64,000 nt of DNA from Tepidibacillus_B infernus (GCF_048898065.1 NZ_JBLWFI010000001.1:1240001-1304000), one strand, 5' to 3'. Positions 52,310 through 60,729 are shown, numbered from the stretch's first letter. Notes: generated by a model from the sequence alone, not told the origin. Numbers and translations are program-made.

Positions 52310-52439
52310 TTTAGCGTATTTTCAACGAATATGATTTTTTTCAACAAATACCATCAAAAATAAGACGATGTACATGTTTATTTTTGACGAAAATCGTGGT
52401 AATATTTATTTTGCACAGCAATCGAAAGGAGATTAGGTG
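52310..52439 (+). promoter_or_regulatory. Probable promoter region of the two small genes at 52440-52810
   Basis: TTGACG at about 52384 followed 17 bases later by TATTTT gives a plausible sigma-A promoter. CGATTTT upstream and AAAATCG inside the promoter form a possible operator-like inverted pair. GAAAGGAGATTAGGTG is the ribosome site. Confidence 0.4.
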
Positions 52440-52601
52440 ATGGCTATCAAAACTGATTCCATTCCAACTTATCTTGATGAGTTTAGAATGATTAAACTAG
52501 ATAGTATGATTAGAGATGTTAAAAAATTAAACCCTGAAGAACTACTCAAGATTAAGAATGAAATTGAAAAATTACTTTTTTTTGAGGATCAACATGCATG
52601 A
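52440..52601 (+). CDS. Small helical protein, 53 aa
   Basis: Encodes MAIKTDSIPTYLDEFRMIKL followed by a charged amphipathic helix (RDVKKLNPEELLKIKNEIEK). It is not recognised. It has a strong ribosome site (AAAGGAGATTAGGTG), and its stop overlaps the next start by four bases (ATGA), which supports that it is real and coupled to the following gene. The short helical build would suit a protein-interaction or anti-repressor-like role, but nothing shows that directly. Confidence 0.65.
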   Translation: MAIKTDSIPTYLDEFRMIKLDSMIRDVKKLNPEELLKIKNEIEKLLFFEDQHA

Positions 52602-52810
52602 ATGATTCTCTAAAATCTCTGATTCAGATTTATAAAATGCTAGATGAAGCAAAGCTTTTAATAGAGGATGCAATTAACCAAATTGGAGTGGAACAAAGTA
52701 AGAATCCCCAATCTCTTCCTAAAGACATTCAAGAATTAGTTGAAGTAAGTCTAGAATTAACCCCTGAGCAAAGAAAAACCTTAATGAGATTTATTGAATC
52801 TTTGAAATAA
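52598..52810 (+). CDS. Small helical protein, 70 aa
   Basis: A soluble helical protein (MNDSLKSLIQIYKMLDEAKL at the start; LTPEQRKTLMRFIESLK at the end). No family recognised. It is translationally coupled to the 53-residue gene before it, and both end in NPEE/TPEQ-type helices, so they may be distant relatives that act together. A terminator follows at 52832. Confidence 0.65.
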   Translation: MNDSLKSLIQIYKMLDEAKLLIEDAINQIGVEQSKNPQSLPKDIQELVEVSLELTPEQRKTLMRFIESLK

Positions 52811-52831
52811 AATACATATCAATAAACATGT

Positions 52832-52863
52832 AACCGGAGAATAATTACACTCCGGTTTTTTTG
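52832..52863 (+). terminator. Intrinsic terminator after the small gene pair
   Basis: ACCGGAG/CTCCGGT stem around a 10-base loop, followed by seven T residues. Confidence 0.9.
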
Positions 52864-53022
52864 TTTGAACTAAAGTTACTCTTCTTCAATTTGCCACTTA
52901 CGAAGATATGGGAAAACCAATAAGCAATCGAATTGCAATAGTTTGATATCCACTTCAACTCCCCTGCATTTTACCTTATGTAAAATTAATTGTGAATAAA
53001 AAAATAGTTATTTGTCATGCTT

Positions 53023-53050
53023 ACGGACCAGTTCTATTATGCATATTTTA
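53023..53050 (+). promoter_or_regulatory. Sigma-K-like promoter before the Gly/Pro-rich gene
   Basis: AC, then 17 bases, then CATATTTTA, matching sigma-K and using the same AC-to-CATA distance as the promoters at 23163 and 23801. The gene starts about 38 bases later. Confidence 0.55.
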
Positions 53051-53087
53051 TAAGTGAACCTTATTCTTTAAAAGGGAGGTAAATTTT

Positions 53088-53687
53088 TTGGCCAAAAACA
53101 ACTTTTTCGATGCGTTAAAACGATTAGGTAATATGGGGCAGCAATCAAATGGACCAATTGGGGGTAAAAGAGGGCCAGGGCCTGGAGGCAAAAGACAAGG
53201 TGGTTTTGGGCGTGGTCCAATAGGACCTGGTGGTAGACAAGGTAGGCCTGGTGGGCGCGGTCCCGGCGGTTTTGGACCTGGCGGACCCGCTGGACCTGGT
53301 GGTTTCGGGCCCGGTCCCGGCGGTTTTGGACCTGGCGGACCCGCTGGACCTGGTGGTTTCGGGCCTGGACCCGGCGGTTTTGGACCTGGCGGACCCGCTG
53401 GACCTGGTGGTTTCGGGCCTGGACCCGGCGGTTTTGGACCCGGCGGACCCGCTGGACCTGATGGTTTCGGTCCTGGACCCGGTGGTTTTGGACCTGGCGG
53501 ACCCGCTGGACCTGATGGTTTCGGGCCTGGACCCGGCGGTTTTGGACCCGGCGGACCCGCTGGACCTGATGGTTTCGGGCCTGGACCCGGCGGTTTTGGA
53601 CCCGGCGGACCCGCTGGACCTGATGGTTTCGGCCCTGGACCATTAAGAAATGTTCCTGACCCGGATGATGAACCTGGACCTAGGTAA
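53088..53687 (+). CDS. Tandem-repeat Gly/Pro/Phe-rich protein, probable spore surface protein
   Basis: A 199-residue protein. A short ordinary head (MAKNNFFDALKRLGNMGQQS) is followed by about seven tandem 18-residue repeats of FGPGPGGFGPGGPAGPGG with G-to-D changes in later copies, and an acidic tail (PDPDDEPGPR). The DNA repeats with a 54-base period and is far more GC-rich than the surroundings. The TTG start has AAAGGGAGG upstream. It is not a strict collagen Gly-X-Y protein. The sigma-K-like promoter and the composition suggest a late spore coat or exosporium component. Antisense and +1 frames are open only because of the repeat. Confidence 0.78.
   Translation: MAKNNFFDALKRLGNMGQQSNGPIGGKRGPGPGGKRQGGFGRGPIGPGGRQGRPGGRGPGGFGPGGPAGPGGFGPGPGGFGPGGPAGPGGFGPGPGGFGPGGPAGPGGFGPGPGGFGPGGPAGPDGFGPGPGGFGPGGPAGPDGFGPGPGGFGPGGPAGPDGFGPGPGGFGPGGPAGPDGFGPGPLRNVPDPDDEPGPR
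53270..53640 (+). repeat. 54-bp tandem repeat array inside the Gly/Pro-rich gene
   Basis: About seven head-to-tail copies of a 54-base unit, differing mainly at synonymous sites and at one GGT/GAT codon. It is prone to slippage and copy-number change. Confidence 0.85.
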
Positions 53688-53707
53688 ATTACTTTCTATT
53701 AAAAGGA

Positions 53708-53743
53708 AAGAAAGCCAAGAGGCTGTCACTCTTGGCTTTTTGT
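53708..53743 (+). terminator. Intrinsic terminator of the Gly/Pro-rich gene
   Basis: AAAGCCAAGAG pairs with CTCTTGGCTTT around a 7-base loop and ends in a T run. Confidence 0.9.
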
Positions 53744-53920
53744 TTCTCTTATTTCTATACCTATCTACTTTCCACCTGTAAAGGTAATGCCTTTAGTGAA
53801 CTACTCATCACTTAACGTATTCACGTTTGAAAATGTAATTACTTTTTCTTCTTCATGTGATAGAAATAAGTTAAAATAAAGATCTCCGTCTTTTGTAACT
53901 CTTGCAGTAAAAATTACCAA

Positions 53921-54709
53921 TTATAGATACTTTTCTAGAAAATAGGCCACGCCATCTTCATCATGATTTATGGTTGTATCCTTTGCAACCTGTTTTAAAT
54001 CAGCAATGGCATTACCCATCGCGACACCCATTCCAACGTTTGTGATCATTTCTATATCATTGTTCCCATCACCAAAAGCAATCGTTCTTGCTGGATCGAG
54101 ATCATAGTAAGTTAATACCTCTTTTAATGCATGCCATTTGGAAGTACCCTTGGGCATGATCTCAATATATCCTGGTGATTTTAATAGATAGATTTGGTCA
54201 GATAATGATTCTTCTAATTCTTCATGGTTAAAAATTACTTGGCGATCTTTAAGAAAAATTTCAAATTTAGAAATATCATGTTGTAAAAGATGAGCAAAAT
54301 CACCAATGTAATCAGGTGTACGTTGAAAGGAAACTTTCCACCACTCTACGACTTGGTCATTTGTTAAACTGTATACAAGTTGATCATAAAAACCCAAAAT
54401 ATTGCTTACATGTGGTTTGAAGCCTTCTAAAATAGATATTGCAACTTCCTTTGGCATTGTAAAATGTTTCATATTCCTATCATTTATCCGATCATAAATC
54501 ATCGTTCCATTGGAACAAATCATGACTGTTTCCAGACCTAATTGTTGATGAAAGTGAGCAGAAGCTGCTGGTGCTCTTCCTGTTGCAAGAAAAACCTTTA
54601 CCCCTTTATCTATTAGTTTCTTTAGAACCTCTTTATTTCGATTGGATATCTTCGTCTGCTTATTTAATAGAGTTCCATCTAGATCAAGTACAACCGCTTG
54701 AATTTCCAT
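53921..54709 (-). CDS. Cof-type HAD-IIB phosphatase
   Basis: A 262-residue haloacid-dehalogenase hydrolase. Motif I is VLDLDGTLLN (nucleophile D9), motif II ATGRAPA, then a lysine near KGTSKWHALK and the C-terminal GDGNNDIEM. The class acts on sugar phosphates or pyridoxal/flavin phosphates; the substrate cannot be told. Length is normal. It is a single gene. A short minus-strand open stretch (53804-53917) beginning directly after its stop has no ribosome site and is probably a remnant. Confidence 0.95.
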   Translation of the reverse strand: MEIQAVVLDLDGTLLNKQTKISNRNKEVLKKLIDKGVKVFLATGRAPAASAHFHQQLGLETVMICSNGTMIYDRINDRNMKHFTMPKEVAISILEGFKPHVSNILGFYDQLVYSLTNDQVVEWWKVSFQRTPDYIGDFAHLLQHDISKFEIFLKDRQVIFNHEELEESLSDQIYLLKSPGYIEIMPKGTSKWHALKEVLTYYDLDPARTIAFGDGNNDIEMITNVGMGVAMGNAIADLKQVAKDTTINHDEDGVAYFLEKYL

Positions 54710-55105
54710 TATGATCTCGCCTCTCCTTCACTGATGAATTTTTTCTCCATATTTTTTAATCATATCATAAAAGGTATATTTTTCGAAACTTCCATGTCTA
54801 TTACATGCTCTATTTTAATTGCTAGCTTGTTGCTTTTGTGTGATATACTCGCGAATGTACCTGTTGCGGTAATTTTGCGTTTTATAACAACTCTTACTTC
54901 TGTATGGTTGCAGTTGATTCTGGCAGTTTGTGCGCAGTGCCTGGTAATACCACCTCATTTTCAGCGTGAATCACAACAAATTGAAATCACGCTAAAGATT
55001 AAGAAATAAATTATATCCTTCATCTTTTCATTTTTTGGGCCTTACCTTCATACAATGAGTCATTGACGGGGTTAAATTACAAAAGGAAGGTGAAGAGGTG
55101 AAGGA
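54710..55105. other. Intergenic stretch without a supported gene
   Basis: Nearly 400 bases between the HAD gene and the L,D-transpeptidase. The minus strand has an open but start-less frame (54760-54954) with RVVIKRKITATGTFASI, possibly the end of a decayed gene. GCGTGA and TCACGC form a small inverted pair at about 54964-54992. A ribosome site for the next gene is at its right edge. Confidence 0.5.
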
Positions 55106-56386
55106 ATGAAAATAAAAGTTTTTATGCTTGCACTATTCTTTTTCATGACAAGTAGTCCTTTATTTGTTCAAGCAGAGGAAACACAGAACCACTATATTAT
55201 CATCAATAAAACCACAAACAAACTTGCCTATTTTGTTGGTACAGAATTAAAAAAAGTGTTTCCAGTGGCAACTGGCAGAAAAGCTGAGTATACTCCAGAA
55301 GGAAGCTTTAAGATTGTTCAGAAGATTAAAAACCGGCCTTATTACAAATTAAACATTCCTGGAGGAGATCCAAAAAATCCTTTAGGGCCTCGTTGGATGG
55401 GGTTTAATGCAAGAGGAACAAATGGGGATACCTATGGGATTCATGGAAATAGTAATCCTTTATCGATTGGCACATATGCCTCTGCTGGCTGTGTACGAAT
55501 GAATAATGATGATGTAATTTGGTTATTTGACCAAGTCCCGATTGGTGCCAAAGTTTATATCGTCTCCTCTAAAAAAGGCTTCTTGCAATTAGCTGAAGAT
55601 TTTGGCTACAAAGTAACTTCTTTAGCCGTTGCTCTTAATGAAACTTTATCCATTGACATCAACATCAATTTAGATCATCAGCCTTTCTCTTTACCTAAAA
55701 ATAATCCAAGCGTCCTAAAAGATGGACATATTTTACTTCCATTAAAGCCATTGATGGGTCGACTAGGGTATCAGTTAACCTGGGACGCTGCAACTAATCA
55801 GGTTCATATTGCTAATCAAAAACAGGATTTTACCATACAAATAAACAAGAATACCATGCATAAAAATGATAAAGCCATCGAACTTGATATTGCCCCCACA
55901 ATCATTAATGGTTCCACGTATATTTCACCAAAGACATTAGGGATACTTCTCGAATCTCAAATGAATTGGGATGAAAAGAATTTAATTATCGACATCTACA
56001 CCATTCCCACTCCATCTATTCAGTTAGATAATGGAACATTCTTTGCTTTACCTGAAAATTATCATAGTTATGTGAGAAATAACCGATTGATGGTTCCCCT
56101 CAAACCAATCGCTGATCAATTTGGCTATTTGATCCAATGGGATTCATCATCAAATCGTATTGGTCTAGCACATCCACAAAAAAATTCAACCCTTTCAATC
56201 CAGATCAATCAATCAGATTTAATAAAAAACGGGCAGCTTTATTCTCTTGATGTTGCTCCAGAACTTCAAGAAAATAGTACCTATATCTCCTTACAAACCT
56301 TACAATTATGGCTAGACTTGCAATTGGAATGGAATCAGGAACAAAATATCATACAAATAGTTGTAAATGTGGAAAAGAGCACCTAA
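55106..56386 (+). CDS. Exported L,D-transpeptidase (YkuD) with copper-amine-oxidase-like repeats
   Basis: A 426-residue secreted protein. Signal peptide 1-23 (ends VQAEE), YkuD catalytic domain ~26-155 with H113 and the S127-x-C129-x-R131 core (HGNSNPL, then SAGCVRMN). Two copper-amine-oxidase N-terminal-like repeats follow, ~200-290 and ~305-420 (LLPLKPLMGRLGYQLTWD and MVPLKPIADQFGYLIQWD). These domains usually bind cell-wall polymers. It probably makes or remodels 3-3 peptidoglycan cross-links. The ATG has GAAGGTGAAGAGGTG before it. A single gene ending in a shared hairpin. Confidence 0.94.
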   Translation: MKIKVFMLALFFFMTSSPLFVQAEETQNHYIIINKTTNKLAYFVGTELKKVFPVATGRKAEYTPEGSFKIVQKIKNRPYYKLNIPGGDPKNPLGPRWMGFNARGTNGDTYGIHGNSNPLSIGTYASAGCVRMNNDDVIWLFDQVPIGAKVYIVSSKKGFLQLAEDFGYKVTSLAVALNETLSIDININLDHQPFSLPKNNPSVLKDGHILLPLKPLMGRLGYQLTWDAATNQVHIANQKQDFTIQINKNTMHKNDKAIELDIAPTIINGSTYISPKTLGILLESQMNWDEKNLIIDIYTIPTPSIQLDNGTFFALPENYHSYVRNNRLMVPLKPIADQFGYLIQWDSSSNRIGLAHPQKNSTLSIQINQSDLIKNGQLYSLDVAPELQENSTYISLQTLQLWLDLQLEWNQEQNIIQIVVNVEKST

Positions 56387-56400
56387 TTCGGTGCTCTTCA
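56373..56400. terminator. Shared terminator between the L,D-transpeptidase and lipA
   Basis: AAGAGCACC/GGTGCTCTT stem with a 6-base loop at the meeting point of two convergent genes; the minus-strand side has a TTTT run. Confidence 0.75.
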
Positions 56401-56419
56401 TTCGTTTCTACAAAAAGTT

Positions 56420-57316
56420 CTAATTGATAATTTCTTGATTTAACACTTTGCTTGCCGCATTTACTTGTTCGTCCGCATGGTAAGAAGAGCGAACTAGTGG
56501 GCCTGATTCACAATGACTGAATCCTTTACTTAAAGCAATTTCCTTCAATTCTGCAAATTCATCGGGATGCCAATATTTCTCTACAGGTAAATGCTTTTTC
56601 GTTGGTTGTAAATATTGACCAATAGTAAGAATATCTACATCATTTGCCCGTAAATCATCCATCGCTTCCAAAATTTCTTCCTTTGTTTCTCCTAAACCTA
56701 CCATAATACTTGATTTTGTTGGAATCTCTGGATTTAGCTCTTTCGCACGACGTAAAAATTCTAAAGAACGATCATACTTGGCTTTTGAACGAACTCGATC
56801 AGATAAACGTCTTACCGTTTCAATATTATGGTTTAAAATATCAGGTCGTGCATCCATCAATATTTTGAGATTCTCGAATACTCCCCCCATATCTGAAGGA
56901 AGGACCTCTATTGTCGTTAATGGGTTTAACTTACGAGTTGCTCGAATGGTTTCTGCAAAAATAGAAGCTCCACCGTCTTTTAGATCATCTCTAGCTACAG
57001 CCGTAATGACAACATGGTGTAATCCCATCTGTTTCACTGACTCTGCTATACGCGCTGGTTCTTGCAAATCTAACTCTGTAGGCATTCCCGTTGTCACGGC
57101 ACAAAAACGGCAACCTCTCGTACAAATGTCCCCTAAGATCATAAAAGTTGCAGTTTTCCTTACTGCCCAACATTCATGGATATTGGGACACCTTGCTTCT
57201 TCACAAACAGTATGTAATTTTTTGGCCCGAATCATCTTTTTTAAGCCACGAAAATTTTCATTTGTATTAATCTTAATCTTTAACCAATCTTTTTTTTCCC
57301 TTTCCTGTTTAGCCAT
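56420..57316 (-). CDS. lipA: Lipoyl synthase
   Basis: A 298-residue radical SAM enzyme inserting two sulfurs into protein-bound octanoyl groups. The auxiliary cluster is C38-x4-C43-x5-C49 and the SAM cluster C65-x3-C69-x2-C72; the C-terminal RSSYHADE completes the auxiliary site. The frame is open to 57349, but ATG 57316 follows AAAGGAG and is the normal length. It starts 14 bases after lipM ends, so lipM-lipA is an operon that forms a full lipoate-synthesis route. Confidence 0.97.
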   Translation of the reverse strand: MAKQEREKKDWLKIKINTNENFRGLKKMIRAKKLHTVCEEARCPNIHECWAVRKTATFMILGDICTRGCRFCAVTTGMPTELDLQEPARIAESVKQMGLHHVVITAVARDDLKDGGASIFAETIRATRKLNPLTTIEVLPSDMGGVFENLKILMDARPDILNHNIETVRRLSDRVRSKAKYDRSLEFLRRAKELNPEIPTKSSIMVGLGETKEEILEAMDDLRANDVDILTIGQYLQPTKKHLPVEKYWHPDEFAELKEIALSKGFSHCESGPLVRSSYHADEQVNAASKVLNQEIIN

Positions 57317-57330
57317 GTTTTTACTCCTTT

Positions 57331-58161
57331 CTAGCGAGCAAATGTCCATTCCTCATGTTCATAACGTTTTTTGGCTAATTCCTCAACAAAATTCATCTCA
57401 TCCTCTGTTAATGTATACGGTTCTAGCCTAATATTCAATCCTTTTTCAAAACCGCTTTTAAATGCCTCTCTTACTTCTTCCAAGTTGATTTTACGCGTTG
57501 CGATCTGGTTAATCGCAACCGCCTTATTTTTAAAATTACGCTGCATGCGTTCTCTTACTCGATCACTTGGGTATTGAAATAAATCAAAAAGGATGTCTTC
57601 ATCTAAATCTAACAGAATTGAACCATGTTGTAGAATTACACCCTTTTGTCTGGTTTGAGCACTTCCTGCTACTTTCCTTCCCTCGACAACCAGTTCATAC
57701 CAAGAGGGTGCATCAAAACAAACAGAGGATCGAGGATTTTTTAGCTTATCAAGCTCTTCCTTGGTTTCTGGTACAGAAAAATAAGCATGAAGCCCTAATT
57801 GTTTAAATCCTTCTAACAGACCAAGGCTAATGATCCGATATGCCTCTGTTACGGTTTTGGGCATTTTGGGATGGTTCTCAGAAATAACAACACTATAAGT
57901 TAATTCCTTATCATGGAGTACTGCTCTTCCTCCTGTTAATCGCCTAACAAGACCTATTCCGTGCTCCTTTACTTTTTGCAAGTTGATTTCTCTATGTAGC
58001 TTTTGAAAATACCCAATTGACAGCGTAGCAGGGTCCCAACCATAAAAACGAATTGTCGGAGGAAACTGTCCCTTACTATGCCATTCTAATAACGCTTCAT
58101 CCAAAGCCATATTGATTGAGGGAGAGTATGTTTGATAGTCAATAAATCGCCAAATTTCCAT
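57331..58161 (-). CDS. lipM: Octanoyltransferase LipM
   Basis: A 276-residue BPL/LPL-fold enzyme that moves octanoate from acyl carrier protein to GcvH as the first step of lipoate synthesis. The RRLTGGRAVLHDKELTYS block, the catalytic cysteine C148 in SSVCFDAPSWYE and the conserved lysine K163 in GRKVAGSAQ are all present. The CFDAPSWYE pattern fits LipM better than LipL or LplA. It is upstream of lipA in one operon. Confidence 0.93.
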   Translation of the reverse strand: MEIWRFIDYQTYSPSINMALDEALLEWHSKGQFPPTIRFYGWDPATLSIGYFQKLHREINLQKVKEHGIGLVRRLTGGRAVLHDKELTYSVVISENHPKMPKTVTEAYRIISLGLLEGFKQLGLHAYFSVPETKEELDKLKNPRSSVCFDAPSWYELVVEGRKVAGSAQTRQKGVILQHGSILLDLDEDILFDLFQYPSDRVRERMQRNFKNKAVAINQIATRKINLEEVREAFKSGFEKGLNIRLEPYTLTEDEMNFVEELAKKRYEHEEWTFAR

Positions 58162-58331
58162 TATTATTGTAGCTCCTCTATTTTAAAATAACCAGTTTCT
58201 TAAAATAATGATACGTTAAAAAAACAAACTTGTCCAAAAAAAAATCCATGTTTGACGATTGACACTTGTCTACAGCAAATAAGTTCTCTTTTCATATGAT
58301 GTAGTATCAAAAAGGAAAGGGGGAAAAGAAA

Positions 58332-58520
58332 ATGGAATTCATTAAACAACTTTTACAGGCTCGCGCAAATGCTTTACTTCCTGTCACTATTGTCCGCCAA
58401 GACAACAACGTTACCTATACAAACGTGCAAGTTGCTTTCCTTAATGACAAAGCCGTTGGTGTTGCTGTAGGTAACCAAATCCGCGTCATCCCATTAGAGC
58501 GCATCCTCGAAGTAAGATAA
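58332..58520 (+). CDS. Small beta-rich protein, 62 aa
   Basis: Encodes MEFIKQLLQARANALLPVTI and ends GNQIRVIPLERILEVR. The alternating hydrophobic pattern suggests a small LSm-like or DUF2642-like barrel. GGAAAGGGGG precedes the ATG. CATATGAT upstream resembles a sigma-E -10 box. It faces the DUF2642-like gene at 58577-58795; both end in IP-x-x-x-I-L segments and may be related. Spore-associated function is inferred. Confidence 0.7.
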   Translation: MEFIKQLLQARANALLPVTIVRQDNNVTYTNVQVAFLNDKAVGVAVGNQIRVIPLERILEVR

Positions 58521-58576
58521 TTGTAGAAAAGAAAGTAACCCATCCTTGACCACTAAGAACGGAAAGGCAGAGGCTC

Positions 58577-58795
58577 CTACCCTTTGCCTTTCCTATTTTT
58601 TTTGATTGCTGGAGCAATGGCTAGAATCGAAGAAAAAGGGATATCAATCGCACCAGAAATAGTGGTAAGAGTAACAAAATCTCGATGGACTTTTGCAACA
58701 GTTCCCTTAAAAGTTCCACCACTGGTAAGATAGATGGTTACTTCTTGTAACAACCGTTCATAGATGAATAATCGGTCTAAAAGTCGTATCCTCAA
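58577..58795 (-). CDS. DUF2642-like small LSm-type protein
   Basis: A 72-residue protein with the pattern VTIYLTSGGTFKGTVAKVHR, DFVTLTT and IPFSSILAIAPA, as in the DUF2642/YuzF-type small barrels of bacilli, several of which are spore-coat linked. The TTG start at 58795 has AGGGGG seven bases before it. It converges on the 62-residue gene. Confidence 0.7.
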   Translation of the reverse strand: MRIRLLDRLFIYERLLQEVTIYLTSGGTFKGTVAKVHRDFVTLTTISGAIDIPFSSILAIAPAIKKNRKGKG

Positions 58796-58998
58796 CTTTT
58801 TCCCCCTGCTCTATATTTATGTGTAAAACTGGTAAAATTCTCTCCATATTAACCTAATTCTATGGATTTGGGCGTTTGCTTTATGTGAAGGATCGCTTTA
58901 TCTGAATAACTTATTGTAGATAAATGCAAAAAAATACTTTTCAGTGAATCTATAGGCAAGGAGGAACGGTATGAAATGATTAAAGGAAGGAGATCCTT

Positions 58999-59106
58999 AT
59001 GGTTAGAAAGATGCCAAGCAGAATCATGAACTTTAAAAAAATTACCCCTTACTCCATCGAAAATTCCCATATCACCAACCATGCAGTAACAGGAGAAAAA
59101 AGGTAA
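58999..59106 (+). CDS. Possible small basic protein, 35 aa
   Basis: Encodes MVRKMPSRIMNFKKITPYSI followed by ENSHITNHAVTGEKR. A very strong ribosome site (AAGGAAGGAGAT) lies at correct spacing. The stop is five bases before the GNAT start, so it would be translationally linked to that gene. No family recognised. Confidence 0.5.
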   Translation: MVRKMPSRIMNFKKITPYSIENSHITNHAVTGEKR

Positions 59107-59111
59107 TTAAG

Positions 59112-60023
59112 ATGGCTGAACCATTATTTCGACTAGCAAATGAAGAAGACTTCCCAAGAATTTGTCAGTTATACCAGCTGCCAAAAGAACATCCTAAATG
59201 CAAACAAATAGAACGATGGTTAAAAAGTGGGTCCCAAATCATCCATGTTGCTGAATTAAATGAGCAAATCGTGGGTTGTGTAGCTATTCGTTTTCCAAAA
59301 CAAACAGAGGCATGGCTGTCTCATAAAATCATTGATTCTTCTGTACAAAACCAGGGACTAGGAACAAAAATGGCACAGTATGAAGAAGAATATGCAAAAG
59401 CAAAAGGCACAACGTTTTTGCGCCTAGCCACTCGAATTGATAATGCTCCAATTCACTGGATGATTGGGGAAAAACTACATTATTATAAACTAACCAGATG
59501 GTTACGCCTCCGCCGACTAATTCCTAAAGCCGTCCATCTTCATTCATCTTTTTTAAATTTAAATCATGCAAAAAGCTCCCAAATTCATTGGTTTAAGAAT
59601 TTAACAATGATAAGGCCCTATATCCAAAATCATATCGATTATTATTCTTCAGATCATTTAATCCCCTATATGAAAAATCTAAACATGTACACTTCGTTAC
59701 AACTGAATGATCCATCGATTCTCCATTTCTATCAAGCCTTAGCTGTAAGTCAGAATAAAAAAATAAAAGGAGTGGCTATCTACCATTACTCCTCAGCAAA
59801 AAAAGAAATCATTATTGATCAACTCTATGTGGACCATCAGGACGATGCCTACCTTCTGCTATATCACTTAAGCCAATTCGCAGCAAAGAAAAAGCTTCTT
59901 TTTTCATTATTAGCAGCTAAACCAACTTATCCGATCATTCCTGTGATTAGATTTTGGACGAAATCTTCTCGTCTTTTACAAACTCCTGACTTGTTTGTAT
60001 TTGGGAAAAAACTTTCCTCATAA
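59112..60023 (+). CDS. GNAT-family N-acetyltransferase
   Basis: A 303-residue protein with an N-terminal GNAT domain (~5-125) showing the acetyl-CoA loop in SSVQNQGLGTKMAQYEEEYA and the following strand GTTFLRLATR. The C-terminal half (~150-300) is unrecognised but may be a degenerate second GNAT fold. The substrate is unknown. Its last 77 bases overlap the end of the convergent glycosyltransferase gene. Confidence 0.82.
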   Translation: MAEPLFRLANEEDFPRICQLYQLPKEHPKCKQIERWLKSGSQIIHVAELNEQIVGCVAIRFPKQTEAWLSHKIIDSSVQNQGLGTKMAQYEEEYAKAKGTTFLRLATRIDNAPIHWMIGEKLHYYKLTRWLRLRRLIPKAVHLHSSFLNLNHAKSSQIHWFKNLTMIRPYIQNHIDYYSSDHLIPYMKNLNMYTSLQLNDPSILHFYQALAVSQNKKIKGVAIYHYSSAKKEIIIDQLYVDHQDDAYLLLYHLSQFAAKKKLLFSLLAAKPTYPIIPVIRFWTKSSRLLQTPDLFVFGKKLSS

Positions 60024-60729
60024 GGACTTGCAAGACAGGCGAATAATCCTTTCTCATCCTATCTTCTATATTAGCCTGTAAATAAAAAGATAGAACTTGA
60101 GGAATATGAATGAATCTCCCAACAGAATAGAGGTTGGCCAAAACGACCAATTCTGAGAAATATTTGCCTTCTCCCAAAAAATCAACAGGCCAACCTCCTG
60201 TTTCTTTGATAGCCTCTATATTAAAAAGAACAGGGGAAGGCCAAAATGATTCACAAAAGATGTCTTTTATTTCTTTGATAGTAGTATTCTGTTTTTCTTC
60301 AATATATCGATATTTGGAATAGGTTTGAAATAGTCTTTGATCTGCATAGACCGCAACAACATTTTGCCCTTTTTCCTCTTTCTCTGGTATGATAGATATA
60401 AATTGTTCAATCGCATGAGGTTGTAAAATGACAAATGGTGAAAGAGCCATCATGTATACCCCGTTTGAGTAATCAAGAGCATATTTGATGGCTTGCCCTT
60501 CTCCAGTTGTATGAACTAAAGATAGGTGACGAGAAGAAATAGAATGGTGTTTGCAAAATGACTCGACCACTTTAGAAGTCCCATCAGTAGAATGGTCATT
60601 GATAAAAATACATTCAACATTTGTTTGATTTTGTGTAAGTATACTTTGAAGTAAAGATGTAATCATTTGCTGTTGGTTTTGGTAGGGAATGATCAGTGAT
60701 ACTAAGGGGTTATTTTTTATCTTTTTCAT
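59947..60729 (-). CDS. Family 2 glycosyltransferase
   Basis: A 260-residue GT-A fold enzyme. The N-terminal SLIIPYQNQQQMITSLLQSI and FINDHSTDGTSKVVE are the nucleotide-binding hallmarks; the usual DxD is replaced by the ALSPFVIL region, so metal binding is uncertain. ATG 60729 with GGAGATC upstream is preferred over the TTG at 60777. It follows the epimerase in the polysaccharide cluster and resembles the second domain of the transferase at 63143-64000 (both keep FINDHS and LSPFxIL). Confidence 0.85.
   Translation of the reverse strand: MKKIKNNPLVSLIIPYQNQQQMITSLLQSILTQNQTNVECIFINDHSTDGTSKVVESFCKHHSISSRHLSLVHTTGEGQAIKYALDYSNGVYMMALSPFVILQPHAIEQFISIIPEKEEKGQNVVAVYADQRLFQTYSKYRYIEEKQNTTIKEIKDIFCESFWPSPVLFNIEAIKETGGWPVDFLGEGKYFSELVVLANLYSVGRFIHIPQVLSFYLQANIEDRMRKDYSPVLQVLMRKVFSQIQTSQEFVKDEKISSKI

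Noticed and set aside
53270..53640. Regular repeats that could suggest a CRISPR array
   Set aside because: Units are head-to-tail without unique spacers and lie in frame within a coding sequence.
53068..53646. Long open frames on the minus strand and in another plus frame across the Gly/Pro-rich gene
   Set aside because: They exist only because the 54-base repeat has no stops in any frame; they have repetitive, unnatural compositions and no ribosome sites.
53804..53917. 38-codon frame directly after the HAD stop
   Set aside because: Starts with TTG and has no ribosome site; could be a remnant or readthrough tail but cannot be supported as a gene.
54698..55009. 103-codon plus-strand hydrophobic frame
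   Set aside because: No ribosome site, overlaps the HAD start, composition looks like antisense of a decayed frame.
56778..57431. 217-codon plus-strand frame
   Set aside because: It lies opposite lipA, whose cysteine motifs are unmistakable; it is a shadow.
58849..59082. 77-codon minus-strand frame
   Set aside because: No ribosome site or recognisable sequence, and it covers the better-supported 35-codon plus-strand ORF.
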